Part shown: one piece after another, positions 48,044 through 62,060 of the stretch | Layout of the letters: every line of letters starts with the position of its first letter | How positions within the stretch are numbered: position 1 is the stretch's first letter | NCBI GenBank assembly: GCA_032622095.1 | Contig: CP136061.1 | Location: 121,532,754-121,596,753, forward strand | Direction of reading: 5' to 3' | DNA length: 64,000 nt | Source of the DNA: Siphonodentalium dalli | Lineage: Eukaryota; Mollusca; Scaphopoda; Gadilida; Siphonodentaliidae | Notes under the pieces: model-generated | What the model saw: the letters and a program-made list of their open reading frames with translations, nothing else | Database searches by the model: none | What the model was told of the DNA's origin: nothing | Made by a program: the position numbers and the translations under genes

Positions 48044-48555
48044 ACACTCGAAATGGCGACATCACGATGTTTGTTGCCATGAAGCAAACAAGCCAGGTCC
48101 GCCGATGGGCTGTCTGGGGTGAATTTAGTGGCCAAAACACACTAAAACCCACACACGCACGGATGTGGGCTGCGGCCGCGCATAAGTGTCGCTATTAACC
48201 CCTAACTTACCAGAATTTCAATATTGTCGCAATCGTACCACGAAGAACTCCACATATGTCGGTATAGTGGAACTAACGTCGAGTATAGATTCGCGAAGTA
48301 ATAAGGAATATTGCCCAACATATCCTGGCAATTAACCCTCGATATTTCACCATCGCCGATTATGTTCGCCGCCAATGACGCGAACAGCCCGAACCACCCG
48401 CGTGGCGTCTAATTATAGGATGATTTTAGTGGCCATGCAGCATAGTGCTTATGTCTCATTAAAACCCATTCACGCCATTCAAAACATTAGTACTTTAGTG
48501 GAGGTATATTTAGAACTTTATGGGCATGCTATATAGAACAATCCCGAACTAATAA
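47768..48555. repeat. Degenerate 300-340 bp tandem repeats, U5
   Basis: Counterpart of 6592-7380, very close to the U2 version, including the CCCATTCACGCCATTC duplication near 48472. Confidence 0.5.
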
Positions 48556-49759
48556 TTCGCCATCGAGTAGTAACACAAAGGATCGTAGCTCTGAATATGA
48601 ACATCAGATCAGGAAGCAGTAAACTCTATAGGAAAGAATGTGTGTAGGAGCTGGTGATAGTAAAGTTTTATGTATCAAGATCCATGTTTTCTGAGATTTT
48701 GTCAATATGGTTTCCCCTACCCCATTTTTCCGATATTCAAATTTGGAGTCAGTTTCCAGAAACATGAATGAAATCCAGTAACATTCATTGACATATCCAA
48801 TATAACGCTATTATTTCAACACTAAGAGTTTTAGGGTAAACGAACATTGCTTTTACTATTTATACACAAAAACGCACCAAAATCGCAATTTTAGAAAAAA
48901 AAGTTAATACTGAGCATGCATTGGGCCATAAGTTGATTTTTTACACAATGTTTTTCGAAATTCATTCACAGTGTGTTTAACCATGTATACTTAAGTTATT
49001 GTGATAAATACAGGGGATATGGATTTATATTTATTGAGTTGTATGACTTCAAATATGCTATTTCATCACGCCGGTTCTCGATCACAGGCAAATTTGGCTG
49101 TCCATGCAATGGAAGACACAATTTGTTTAAGAATAGTTTTGTCTTCTCAATCATAGATGCATAAAGAAATCATTTTTGTTTGTGCACAATCTAGAGAAGA
49201 CATTAATAAAACAACAAGAAATCCCTTCATTTTTCTTTAGTTTTCAAAATACAAGACCATAAAAAATCGATTTTAGCTAATTTTGAGAAATTGCGGCTCT
49301 GAAATTAGATAATCTACCAATTGTGAAGGCAAATTTATTTTTTTAAATTCACAAATTCATCAATTTCGCCTTTCTTGATTCTTTTTTATTTTTAGTATGT
49401 TGTTGTGATGGGTTAATGTACTTATTCCCAATGATAAACTTTTGTTGCAATTAGTTTGAGGGGAAACCACAAATGCACTGGACTTTTAACATGATACTAA
49501 AGTTTCGGTGTTGCCATCGATATATTGCTCTAAGCTCTTACGTCACTGCGCGTGCCGGTAATACACGTGTGTCTTGCTAAACCATGAGGCCGAATTTAGG
49601 GGCTAATTGTGTGATAAATATAGATATTAAATTTATAATACTTTCCAAATATACGTGATTAAATCTTGTAAAATAGTTCATGGGGGATCTGATGCATGCA
49701 TCTTCTTTTCTTGTTGACTGTAACTGGTTAGATTGCGAATAAAGTGGGTATTTGGCTAT
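48556..49759. other. A+T-rich long spacer of U5, no gene
   Basis: Matches 7381-8567 of U1 and includes the 0.69-kb long-class segment at about 49027-49714. A 63-aa plus-strand frame starting near 48973 recurs in all long units but has no recognisable domain and is absent from short spacers. Confidence 0.5.
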
Positions 49760-52274
49760 GTTACATCGGAAGTCGTTCTATCGCCGGGTTGTGGTGATTC
49801 TTGACTGATTTGTGACGGTTCCTTATGATCGAAATTGTACATTTTAGCGACTTTTTGACAGTTAAAACGCAATTTTTGAGCCGTCTAGCTATAATTCGGT
49901 TAATTTTTCCATTCCCCTCACAATCAGTGAAAACCGCGAATTTTGATATTTGTTTGAGTTCTCTGCCGATCGAATCGGTTCTCTCCCCATTTAATCGGTT
50001 CCATCTGGGTAATAATATGGCTAATGTTTGGCAAGAAACATGGTTCAAACAGACCATGTCGTGAAAATAACCAAAGATAAGCACGACAAAATATGCATTA
50101 AGTTGAAATTTCCACCACTTGTCACCAATTTCGATGAATTACACTGCCTTCCTAGGCTTATTCAATAACCTGTGTTACGCCTATCAAAATCACCAAGACG
50201 CCAGCTAATTTGAAAAATAACGCGTTTTGCAGGCCCGACATTTCCATGAGTCAATAGCAGGTTAACTAGTGAAATGTCATAGCGCTGGACTTCGGAAAGC
50301 GTGAGCGTAGACGGGGTATATAGAGTTTTCTGCCTTGTATTTTATGTTGTCTATTTTCGTAGACGCATTTTGATAAGCAAAATGCCCAAAAAATAAGACG
50401 TTAAAAGTTCGTTGATATCCAGAAAATGTTCTGATTACGCAATTTATGAAGTTTATGTTCGGCATCCGCTTGCTGGATGCTGATTATATAGGTTAGGTGC
50501 TATCGCACTTGTTCTGCTTTTCACGACAATCTGACCGGCAATCACCCAGGTTTTGCTCTAACTTCTAAGCCTTTAGACAGTGAAGCCATGCCACTCAGAT
50601 TCCTGTTAAGAGATACCTGATTACAAACAATCACGCAATTAATTGTATCCACTCGCCTGTAAGAGGGAATAATTGTTTTATACTAGTAACGGCTATCTGT
50701 TGTACTAATAATTAATACAAAAATTAAAATTGGATGAAGTGAAAGCAAACATTATTTGGTCACCCGCCTTTGACTTACTATATAGTAGTAGCCCCCGAAC
50801 ATGCAAGATCACCCCGGGGCAACTGGTCTTGGGCATGAGTACTGTAGTCACGCGTCCGGTACCAATACTAAACCTTTAAAAGTGTCTCAATCAGCCTATG
50901 GAAGTCTTACACAATCATGTGACCATTGGTGAAAAGAGTACAAGTGAAGTCGGGCCCATGTGAAGTCGACCCTATATGAAGATGACCCAATACGAAGACG
51001 ACCCGACGCGAAGTCGACCTGAGATGATTACATGTAGATAGGAATTTAATATTATTAATATGATTTTAAATGAGCGCGACGGACAATTACACTTTAAAAG
51101 AACACATAATCATTATTACAATGTATGTATATAAGGAGGGACTTTCCTCAGTCATCGTTGTGAAATCGAACTAAGAGAACAATTTCAACATATTGTTGGT
51201 GTGAAATTTCCAACCAATCTAGTGTAAGGTATGAAATTTGAAACTGTTGAAAAAGTTGACAGAAGTTGGGGCAGACACCAATTAAGCACCCCTCCCTGTC
51301 AAAGCCGGCCCCTCCCCACAACCCATATCCCCCGACCACGCCATAACATATCAATGATTCAGTTGAACGTGATTTCATAAGATATGTTCATGTCTGGGCG
51401 ACAAACATGTGTAGTCGGGACTTTCGAGGAAGAAATATGTCGGTGCTGGCATCGAAACATTGTCCCACTTGGATCTTTCAATAATGGCCCTGTATTAATT
51501 AAATGAATATAACATTTCATAACCTCCTGAGAGCAGATTTCTATTACCATTGGTCATTTATATAGGCGGGCATGATTATGATATTATACCTCTCGGGACA
51601 TTCAATATTTGGTTTCTGCCAATTAATGTCACTTAATCTCCTGTATTAGGTATTTATTGTATTATTTCTTAATATACCTGTTGTATTATGTAAAAGGCAT
51701 AAGCTACGGTAATTATCTGGTTTAAAATGTCAGATGCACAAGCCAATATTCGACCCAAAGTGCAGACATCGTTCGAATAAATTTCATGATAGAACCGTCA
51801 CAGCCATGATTGGCTTGAAATGGAACCGTAACACGAACACGTATTGATTACGAGGCTACTGTTCCAAATTATCAACCGCTATTGGGATATTTTCTCAGTT
51901 ATTTTACAGAAGAATAACACGGGTAAACTTTATACTCAGTGTGCGTGTTCAGAATGCGTTTCATATTTTATACGCCACGAAAAACAAAGGAACTTTACGT
52001 GACTTGATTTTCAGTGATAACATGTTGATATTTACGCGATAACTCGCTAATTCCGAGTTAATTATGATCTAGAGTTCAGGTTTCGATAGCACGATACTTC
52101 TGCAGCCTATGTTCATTCAGGAAAGTATAATACATTCAAGATATCTATAATTATGCGTGATTTTGTCCCGAAAATGATAATTTTTAATCATAAGGAACCG
52201 TAACAAATCAGTCAAGACCCATCACAATACCGGCGATAGAACTACTTCCGATGTAACAGTTCCTATACACAGTG
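49760..52274. mobile_element. hAT-like non-autonomous DNA transposon, U5 (left end clipped)
   Basis: Same clipped left end as U1-U3. The right end is followed by AACCTGAC at 52275-52282. Contains the five 16-bp repeats at 50944-51023. Confidence 0.72.
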
Positions 52275-52916
52275 AACCTGACACCCATATTTAAAGTCGC
52301 TGCGTCTGGATCCCACCAGAAAGCCACCACCACCGCATCTAATGGGGCACGCGCTTGGATCCCACCACTACCCCATCCAGCGGGACTGCATTGAAGAAGA
52401 GAAGGACCAAGACCCCATCTCAGCGACATCGATATCAGCTTAAGAAATGTTCAGATATCAAGTTGAACTTACTATCTGAACATGTGCCGTCAAAGAATAT
52501 GAGTACTTATTCACTTGTATTATCTTTTCGTCATACTGTCGTCTGCTTATTTTTACCAAACACTCCTCCAACTGAATAATATACCACTCCAATGTATACC
52601 TTTATAACTGTGTTTGAGTACCAATAAAGTATACACAGGGTTCAAGAGAAGACCAAGCTGGGACATGTGACCGAGTGAGAATAAATGATATATCCAAATT
52701 GGCATTACTGAAGGTGATCTGATGTTATAACTACGCAGTGCTAGGTTCACCAGTGATACAAATGCATAGCGCTCTTCTCGACCAAAAGTCAACCACCACC
52801 AGTATGTGGAAAAGTATCCTACATTGTATATAGCACTCGGATTATGTCGGATATAAACTTAAAGATTTCACACTCCAGGACTGCATTTTTTGCTCTTTTG
52901 CTCGATCCAACAATGG

Positions 52917-54995
52917 GGGTGTGTCTTTTTACCTGATTCCGGATTCCGGATCCCGGATTTCGACCCGGATTTATGTGTCTTTTTACCGGATTTCGACCCG
53001 GATTCGGGTACGAATTTCATGCTTGTTTTATCACACATTTAACCCATTAAAAGCCGTGTCTGACTTAAACCAATATAGGGCTGTCGTGCTCATTCAACCC
53101 GATTAATCGTATTAAAGGTACATATCGTGCCCGGATCAGCATACTTCTTATTTTTTCATATAGACACGGCGGTTGGATTGATTTTACGTGGTCATGATGG
53201 TATTTAAGGGAACACACCATGTCCGGATCCGAATTAATTATCTCATAATTATTGATCATATTTAAAGGTAGATATCATGTCCGGATCCGGTTTTTTTCTC
53301 TCTCTTTCTTTCCATATTAATTATCGTCTTTTTGATATATTAAAGTTCACGTGGAACAAGTTATAAGTTGATTTTGAGACGTTATACTAGGCTGTTGGAT
53401 TTATTTCACGGAATGATTATCGCGTTTAAAGGTACACACCATGTGCGGAACCGAATTAATTTCCACGTATTTACTGATAATATTTAAAGGTACAGATTAT
53501 GCCCGGATCCGGATTTTCTTCTTATAAAGTAATGCTTATTTAATACAATAAATGTAAACTGAGTCGCGTGGAACTAGGTTATAGATGTTGATGTTTAGAT
53601 CAGATCAGATCATTCCCGGATTCGGATACGAATAGTTCTTTTCTATTTCATATAATAATGACTATATAATCACTGTATAAACAGTAGCGGGCTGCAACGG
53701 GATGGATATATGCTATCCGTGTTTTTATAACGATTCGGGCGTCGTGACATAAAACGCTTAATACAAGTCGTACATCTATCTCACTTAAACCGGCTTAAAT
53801 ATCGAATTTACAATAGTAATACTACTAGTATCACAAATATAATCGTTTATAATCGAACTAAAACAATAAACCATTTAAACTGCACCAGGTTTTTTTGTGG
53901 GCTGGAGAACAAAAAATTTTCACAAAAGCAAGTCAATTTATTTCAATCCCAATGATATTACTGTTAAACGCAACCTGTGCCATGTTTTTGCGGGTCATAA
54001 ATGTCTTTTAATGTGTTAAACATGGGTTATAATAAACATAACATTGAGATCAGGGTTCGGGTCGAAATTAGAAAAAGACACATAAAATCCGGATCCAGAT
54101 CCGGGCATAAAGTTTGTCTGTAAATGGGCTCATTCTCGCGTGAAATCAATCCAAGCGCCATGTTCACCGTTTCCAAATAAACTGAGTTCCGCGTGGCTTA
54201 GCTGCCATTTAATGTATTAAATACTTGACTATTTATATGAAATAGAAAAGAACTATTCGTATCCGAATCCGGGAATGATCTGATCTAAACATCAACATCT
54301 ATAACCTAGTTCCACGCGACTCAGTTTACATTTATTGTATTAAATAAGCATTCATTACTTTATAAGAAGAAAAATCAGGATCCGGGCATAATCTGTACCT
54401 TTAAATATTATCAGTAAATACGTGGAAATTAATTCGGTTCCGCACATGGTGTGTACCTTTAAATGCGATAATCATTCCGTGAATTCAACCCAACAGCCTA
54501 GTATAACGTCTCAAAATCAACTTATAACTTTGTTCCACGTGACATTTAATATATCAAAAAGACGATAATTTATATGGAAAAAAAAGAGAGAGAAAAAAAC
54601 CGGATCCGGACATGATATCTACCTTCAAATATGATCAATAATTACGAGATAATTAATTCGGATCCGGACATGGTGTGTTCCCTTAAATGCCATCATGATC
54701 ACGTAAAATCAATCCAACCGCCGTGTCTATATTAAAAAATAAGAAGTATGCACGATATGTACCTTTAATTACGATTAATCGGGTTGAATGAGCACGACAG
54801 CCCTATATTGGATTAATCTCACCTCCTAACCAGTTTCCGCGTGTCAGAAACGGCTTTTAATGGGTTAAATGTGTGATAAAACAAGCATGAAATTCATACC
54901 CGAATCCGGGTCGAAATCCGGTAAAAAGACACTTAAATCCGGGTCGAAATCCGGGTCGAAATCCGGGATCCGGAATCCGGTAAAAAGACACACCC
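52917..54995. mobile_element. Foldback element, Mutator-like, U6
   Basis: 2,079 bp, same insertion site as in U3, so one insertion later copied by duplication. The right flank keeps AAACAATGG (54996-55004); the left copy has mutated to CAACAATGG (52908-52916). Arms and core match the U3 element closely. Near its left end it has an extra CCGGATT unit, and an ATAT expansion lies in the core near 53705. Confidence 0.9.
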
Positions 54996-55897
54996 AAACA
55001 ATGGTCATATGACAATCAAGAGATTCACCTTGTATAGTGAAGAATTGTTCTTTAGTTTTTATCATTCCAATGGAAGGGAAACATAGCACTCCGTGTCGCT
55101 GTTTATTTCCATTTATGGACGAAAAAGAGCATATGCATGTCACTAGAATATCGCCCACTCTCTTTCTGTCAAATAATAATGTCGAATGCAAACAACACCA
55201 GGCTGGAGATGAGTGTGTGAATGTTTAAAGAAATGTTGAGATGTCGCTATGAAAATCATTTATTCATTGATATATGCAGACAGATCACCTATAGTTTGCT
55301 TAGCATTTACACAGTTTTAAAGGTGGTTAACATATGTATGCCTTTGGCGTTGGAAGTTATTCCCTAGTTCGAGGTAATATATTAGGATAAATTGAGATAC
55401 ATGTAAGTTTGAACATTCACTGAATGTCCACGATCCTTTATTAAAGATGGTCGATCCGATTTGACTAAAATAAAATTCAGAACATACAAGGCAAAAGAAA
55501 ATGAAATATACTTTCAATCACCATCATACGTATCACACACGTATCTGTCTATCGGAACACAAAAATCGCAAAAATAATTCATAAGTAAAACGTCGACAAC
55601 GATCACATAACTAACATCTCATAATAGAGAACGCTCTTTATTACATATCGTCTCTGGGAAACGAAAGCATGGACTACCTTCGTCAAAATAACCATTGGAA
55701 TGTGTGTGAGGCTAGTCAGAATTCAAAACGTTAAACTATTTCTCATTTGAAAGTTGATTTAAGCTCATTCGAAAGTTGGTATCATAATATATCCATCAAA
55801 ATTCATATTAATGTGATCATGAGTACAATCTAATATTAGTTTTTGGTATATAAGACGGTAAACTGGTTTTATGGTGTCAAGCCGGACTAGGGCATCT

Positions 55898-57250
55898 TTA
55901 AGTTAATACTAAAATTAAGTAGATCACGAACGGCGCCAGTGATACAACCAAAGTTATGACGAAACAGACTACGTCGACCGTTTTCCCTCTGTCCGTACTC
56001 ACGGCTGATACACACCGTTCCTCTGAAAGATCTACATCCGGGTCACATTCTGGGTCTCCTTTATGAGCGACCAGAAGTTTTCTAGTAACACCATTCGTGC
56101 TCTCGTTGTCGCGAGTATTGTTGTCATGACGAGTTTTTCGTGCTCGGCCACAATGCAGCAATATTCTGTCGAATATCTCATGCGTCGTATGATGAAAGTT
56201 GACTATCAGAACGTTGACGAACAAAGTGAGAATGCTGACGATAGATTGAGTGACGAGGACGTATGATATATACGCTATATTATCTGAGCTCGTTGGAACG
56301 GTCGTTGCAATGAAACTGATGAACACAGTAAATGCAAGAAAAATTGTAACGCAAAGCCCAATTCTGTCACCCGCTTCCACAGGGAGCAAGAAAGTGAAAC
56401 TGTTCATTACAGCCAAACATAAAATCGGAGCGAACAGATTGACGACATGAAACCAAGGCTTCCTTTCAATGTCAATTTCCACGGTCAGTCGCATTCTATT
56501 TTCAAATTTGCATTCTGAATTGGTTACATTCCATTCTGGATTTTTCACGGTATATTCGATAAACTCCAGTGACCAGTCTCTGCATGTGAAGTTTAGTGTT
56601 GGACTTATAGTCGTTGTAAGGAAGGTAAGATTGCACGTATGGTGATCAAATGGGAACATGGATACCTTAAGGTTGCACGGAAATGCGAACACGTCATCAA
56701 TCGCCCATACGACAAATCCACTGCTATCAACACGTATTTTCATCTTCTCGAAACCAAGTCTCGAAACCTTCTCAGCGCCGACTTGAAAAAATGGCGGAAG
56801 CCATATATCATCAATGTCAACCATAACGTCCGATATGTTACCGTGTACAGATTCGTTCCATTTGAGTCTCCGGTCCTCGAATTGAATCGTTAGTTGAACG
56901 AAAGCCGAGACCACCTGAGTATACGAATCCACCGATAGAAGGTTTGACACGAACACAGATATATAAGGTGAGATTTCCGATATCGGTGGCCTGGCTCGTG
57001 GGTTGTAATCCTTCAGAATATATTCAAGAAGTCGCGTCTCAATGAGGTCCTCGTCCGATAGGTCCTTCCTCTTTTCGTCGAACGTTGAGGTTTCTATTTT
57101 AGACACCATGGTATTTCGATCGATCAATGTAAAATGTTCCTCTGTCCATGTGTAGTTATTATGCACCTCTGTTCCGAAAGCAAAATTTAATGTCGAACAA
57201 AGTAAAAACAGACAGCATAGTTTCGTGAAAATATTAACTAAATTCATCAT
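55898..57250 (-). CDS. Nicotinic-type Cys-loop receptor subunit, U6 copy
   Basis: Full-length 450-aa copy, ATG at 57250. Closest to U3 (Y33, V49, D81, S109, R362). Private changes: N244 for D beside loop C (NVTNSEC; the N241 sequon is kept), V345 in M3 and K423 before M4. No break in the frame. It pairs with a short spacer upstream rather than the long spacer that accompanies U3. Confidence 0.92.
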   Translation of the reverse strand: MMNLVNIFTKLCCLFLLCSTLNFAFGTEVHNNYTWTEEHFTLIDRNTMVSKIETSTFDEKRKDLSDEDLIETRLLEYILKDYNPRARPPISEISPYISVFVSNLLSVDSYTQVVSAFVQLTIQFEDRRLKWNESVHGNISDVMVDIDDIWLPPFFQVGAEKVSRLGFEKMKIRVDSSGFVVWAIDDVFAFPCNLKVSMFPFDHHTCNLTFLTTTISPTLNFTCRDWSLEFIEYTVKNPEWNVTNSECKFENRMRLTVEIDIERKPWFHVVNLFAPILCLAVMNSFTFLLPVEAGDRIGLCVTIFLAFTVFISFIATTVPTSSDNIAYISYVLVTQSIVSILTLFVNVLIVNFHHTTHEIFDRILLHCGRARKTRHDNNTRDNESTNGVTRKLLVAHKGDPECDPDVDLSEERCVSAVSTDRGKTVDVVCFVITLVVSLAPFVIYLILVLT

Positions 57251-57799
57251 GCTTGTTCTCGAACAAATTAACTCCTTGTTCAAGAAAAACTACGTCAGAC
57301 CTGCGCTATATTTCGCACAACTGAACCCAATAATGTAGAGTGTATCTTTCTATATAATGCGCACAATGTGTCATGTGAGTTCTTTTTTACGAGCACGCAA
57401 GTAATTCAAGCCCGATATACGAAATATTTCAACAACGTCGCGATGGAAGATGATAGCTTTCATCTGGATGGCGTCAATGTCTGAATGACACACATTTACT
57501 GCTCTTATAAATGCAACGTCCATTATATTGACAAGATGACGAGATCAGGTATCCATTACTAACTCACAAATATTGGGTAACAAATGACGATACACATAGA
57601 TATGAAAGTCACTCCGGGTCATCAAAATTGACTAACAAACACCTACTGATACGGCTCTTGTTACAAACGGTTTTATATAACTTCAACTTGATCAGGCTTT
57701 GCATAAATCCAGCCAAACATTGCAAGAGATTTTCAACAAAGAATGTCTGATACATTTACAATGTCCTCAACAGTCAATTTCAATGGTAAAATACTTACT

Positions 57800-59002
57800 C
57801 AACCTTAACGTGCATAGCATTTCAAGTATCGAGCTGCTGTAGTTTTTATAATTATGTAGGATGTTACAAGCGACCGGTGTTTTCGGCAAAATAATTCCCG
57901 AGTCGAGACCGAGGGTTTATATGGACGAAAACACCAGGTTAAGTGTTATATCCGACTTCAACCCAATATATTTGTCTTGATGAGTAAAAAACAAACATAC
58001 CCATCATAGTGTACTGCTTGAACCTCTCAAACATTTACAGTACATTTGCACCCGCATTTCCGTTAAAACCAGATCGATGCTACCTGTCGAATTTGGTACA
58101 CCACATGAAGAAACGAACAATAACATTTTCAGCGCCATGCACTCTTATGGTCTAATCCAATCTGCGGACGCGTTTGAGATCAGACGCATATACTTTTATA
58201 GTCAAACTGCCCCATGATCACTACTCAGTTCCATTGCTTCTCCCTCGTCATGTGTTACCCAATTCTTTCTCGATTTTTGATTGATCCACTACATGTATAA
58301 ACAGTTTGCTAACACATATGGCCAAGGACAACAATCTGGCAAGGGTTTGCATAAAAAACGCTTCGATATCGATTAAAATTCCAATAAGCAACGTGATTAA
58401 GGACCCTACATGTGTAAAGTGTGCCATTTAACGTCGGACCAAGCGGTGATGATGCGGATTACACTGATTGCCTGATTATTTCCCTCAACGGGGATATATA
58501 ATGCGCGAAACTTCGCTTACCCTGTGTCAAGAAATTTCACTTGGGCATCATGGAGTAAATGTTAGCCAGGAATTGATATTACTTTTCTTTGTTAACATAT
58601 GGAATCGTATTAATCCAGCCCCGAATCGCATAATACGAGCCCAAATATATTGACAGTGTGTCGTGACTAAAAACCGTCCGGAACTGCTGGGATCCGAATC
58701 AGCCCAGACCGGCAGCATGGTGTTTAGGCGGGATTTTAGAGACCAGAACAGTGTGGGTTTTCATGAAAACCCCTACACGTACTGTTTGGGCCGCGGCCAC
58801 ACAGAAGTGTGGCGATATTAACCCCTACTTTCCAGAATTTCAATATGGTATCTGCCTAAAAAATTGTCATTACTTGCAGACAGGACCCCATGTCGCCATC
58901 ATACCACTACGAACTCCACACATATATGTAGCGGAACTACCATCGACTATATTCGCATAGAAACAAGTGGGAATCCCCCACCAAAGCCACGGCAGGCAAA
59001 TA
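57800..59002. repeat. Single 1.2-kb subrepeat, diverged class, U6
   Basis: Nearly identical to the U4 subrepeat. It retains the CCACACAGAAGTGTGG hairpin (near 58797) that U4 has lost. A 2-bp deletion near 57970 (ATATATTTGTC for ATATAGCTTTGTC) is private. Confidence 0.88.
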
Positions 59003-59510
59003 ACACTCGAAATGGCGACATCACGATGTCTGTCGCCATGAAGCAAACATACCAGGACCGCCCATGGGCCGTCTGGGGTGAATTTAGTGGCCAAAACACA
59101 TGAAAACCCACCCACGCACGGATGTGGGCTGCGGCCGCGCATAAGTATCGCTATTAACCCCTAACTTACCAGAATTTCAATATTGTCGTAATTGAACCAC
59201 GAAGAACTCCACATATGTCGGTATAGTGGAACTAACGTCGACTATAAATTCGCGAATTAATAAGGAATATTGCCCAACATATCGTGGCAATTAACCCTCG
59301 ATATTTCACCATCGCCGATTATGTTCGCCGCCAAAGAAGCGAACAGCCGGAAACGCCCGCGTGGCGTCTAATTGGGATGATTTTAGTGGCCATGCAGCAT
59401 AGTGCTTGTGTCTCATTAAAACCCATTCAAAAAATTAGTACTTTAGTGGAGGTATATTTAGAACTTGATGGGCATGTTATATAGAACAATCCCGAACTAA
59501 TAATTCGCCG
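58729..59510. repeat. Degenerate 300-340 bp tandem repeats, U6
   Basis: Short-class version. The GC-rich block is the unexpanded TGCGGCCGCGC (about 59130), unlike U4. Confidence 0.5.
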
Positions 59511-60053
59511 TCGAGTAGTAACACAAACGATCGCAGCTCTGAATATAAACATCAGATCAGGAAGCAGTAAACTCTACATGATATAATGTTTGTAGGAGCT
59601 GGTGATAGTAAAGTTTTATGTATCAAGATCCATGTTTACTGAGATTTTGTTAATATGGTTTCCCCTACCCCATTTTTCCGATATTCAAATTTGGAGTCAG
59701 TTTCCAGAAACATGAATGAAATCCAGTGACATTCATTGACATATCCAATATAACGCTATTATTTCAACACTAAGAGTTTTAGGGTAAACGAACACTGCTT
59801 TTACTATTTATACGCAAAAACTTTAAAAATTGACAAAAACGCCCCAAAATAGCATTTTTAGAAAAAAAAGTTAATACTGAGTATTCATTGGGCCATAAGT
59901 TGATTTTCTACACAATGTTTTTCGAAATTCATTCACAGAGTGTGTAATCATGTATACGTAAGTTATTATGAGAAATACAGGGAATATGGATTTGGTGACT
60001 GTAACGGGTTAGATTGCGAACAGGGTGAATATTTGTCTATGTGGTAACCTGAC

Positions 60054-62060
60054 CACTGTGTAGGAACTGTTACATCGGAAGTCGTTCTATCGCCTGTTTG
60101 TGATGATTCTTGACTGATTTGTGACGGTTCCTTATGATCGAAATTGTACATTTTAGCGACTTTTTGACAGTTAAAATGCAATTTTGGAGCCGTCTAGCTG
60201 ATAATTCGATAAATTGTTCTATTCCCCTCACAATCGGTGGCCCGACGAAAACCACGAATTTTGATATTTGTTTGGGTTCTCTCCCGATCGAATCGGTTCT
60301 CTCCCCATTTAATCGGTTCTATACGGGTAATACTATGGCTAATGTTTGACAAGAAACATGGTTCAAACAGACCATGTCGTGAAATTAACCAAAGATAAGC
60401 ACAACAAAATATGAATTAAGTTGAAATTTCCACCACTTGTCACCAATTTCGATGAATTACACTGCCTTCCTATGCGTATTCAATAACCTGTGTTACGCCA
60501 ATCACCAAGACGCCAGCTAATTTGAAAATAACGCGTTTTGCAGGCCCAACATTGCCATGAGTCAATAGCCGGTTAATTAGTGAAATGTCATAGCGCTGGA
60601 CTTCGGAAAGCGTGAGCGTAGACGGGGTATATAGAGTTTTCTGTCTCGTATTTTATGTTGTCTATTTTCGTAGACGCATTTTGATAAGCAAAAAGCCAAA
60701 AAATAAGACGTTAAAAGTTCGTTGATATCCATACAATGTTCTGATTACGCAATTTATGAAGTTGGGCATCCGCTTGCTGGATGCTGATTATACACGTTAG
60801 GTGCTATCGCACTTGTTCTTTTTTCACGACAATCTGACCGGCAATCGCTCAGGTTTTGCCCAAATTCTAAGCCTTTAGACAGTGAAGCCATGCCACTCAG
60901 ATTCCCGTTAAGAGATACCTGATTACAACCAATCACGCAATTAATTGTATCCACTCGCCTGTATGAGGGAATAATTGTTTTATACTAGTAACGGCTATCT
61001 GTTGTAATAATAATTAAAACAAAAATTGAAAGCAAAAATTATTTGGTCACCTGCCTTTGGCTTACTATAGAGTAGTCGCCCCCGAACATGCAAGATCACC
61101 CCCGGGACAACTGGTCTTGGGCATGAGTAGTCACGCGTCCTCGGGGATATTCCGGAATGTAAATACCGGTACCAATACTAAACCTTTAAAAGTGATTCAA
61201 TCAGCCAATGGAAGTTTTACAAAATCGTGTGACCATTGGTGAAAAGACTACAAGTGAAGTCGGGCCCATGTGAAGTCGACCCCATATGAAGATGACCCAA
61301 TACGAAGACGACCCGACGCGAAGTCGACCTGAGATGATTACATGTAGATAGGAATTTAATATTATTAATATGATTTTAAATGAGCGCGACGGACAATTAC
61401 ACTTTAAAAGAACACATAATCATTATGACAATGTATGTATATAAGGAGGGACTTTCCTCAGTCGTCGTTGTAAAATTGAACTAAGAGAACAATTTCAACA
61501 TATTGTTGGTGTGAAATTTCCAACCAATCTAGTGTAAGGTATGAAATTTTAAACTGTTGTAAAATTTGACAAAAGTTAGGGCAGACACCAATTAAGCACC
61601 CCTCCCTGTCAAAGCCGGCCCCTCCCCACCGCCCATATCCTCCGGCCACGCCATGACATATCAATGATTCAGTTGAACGTGATTTCATAAGATATGTTCA
61701 TGTCTGGGCGACAAACATGTGTAGTCGGGACTTTCGAGGAAGAAATATGTCGGTGTTCTGTTCAGAATGCGTTTCACATTTTATACGCCACGAAAAACAA
61801 AGGAATTTCGTTTACGTGATTCGATTTTCAGTGATAACATGTTGACATTTACGCGATAACTCGCTAATTCCGAGTTAATTGTGATCTGCAGCCTATGTTC
61901 GTTCGGGAAAGTATAATACATTCAAGATATCTATAAGTATGCGTGATTTTGTCCCGAAAATGATTATTTTTAATCATAAGGAACCGTAACAAATCAGTCA
62001 AGACCCATCACAATACCGGCGATAAAACGACTTCCTATGTAACAGTTCCTATACACAGTG
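60054..62060. mobile_element. hAT-like non-autonomous DNA transposon with both ends and perfect target duplication, U6
   Basis: The best-preserved copy: 2,007 bp, ends CACTGTGTAGG...TATACACAGTG, flanked by identical 8-bp AACCTGAC at 60046-60053 and 62061-62068. It defines the element whose left end is clipped in the long-spacer units. No transposase frame. Internal array of five 16-mers at 61254-61333. Confidence 0.85.

Larger units (their letters stand above)
41201..52491. repeat. Tandem array unit U5 (long spacer, 3 subrepeats, frameshifted gene)
   Basis: Fifth copy. Its start and 3' flank (about 41201-42500) belong to the diverged class that continues from the U4 short spacer. From the gene onward it resembles U1/U2 and carries a long spacer with three subrepeats. 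That switch of similarity inside the unit is what unequal exchange would leave. Confidence 0.93.

Noticed and set aside
60054-62060. Transib or RAG-type origin because the ends begin CACTGTG, close to the RSS heptamer
   Set aside because: The flanking duplication is 8 bp, and the 5 bp directly beside each end do not match as a 5-bp Transib duplication would. No nonamer-like spacing was evident.
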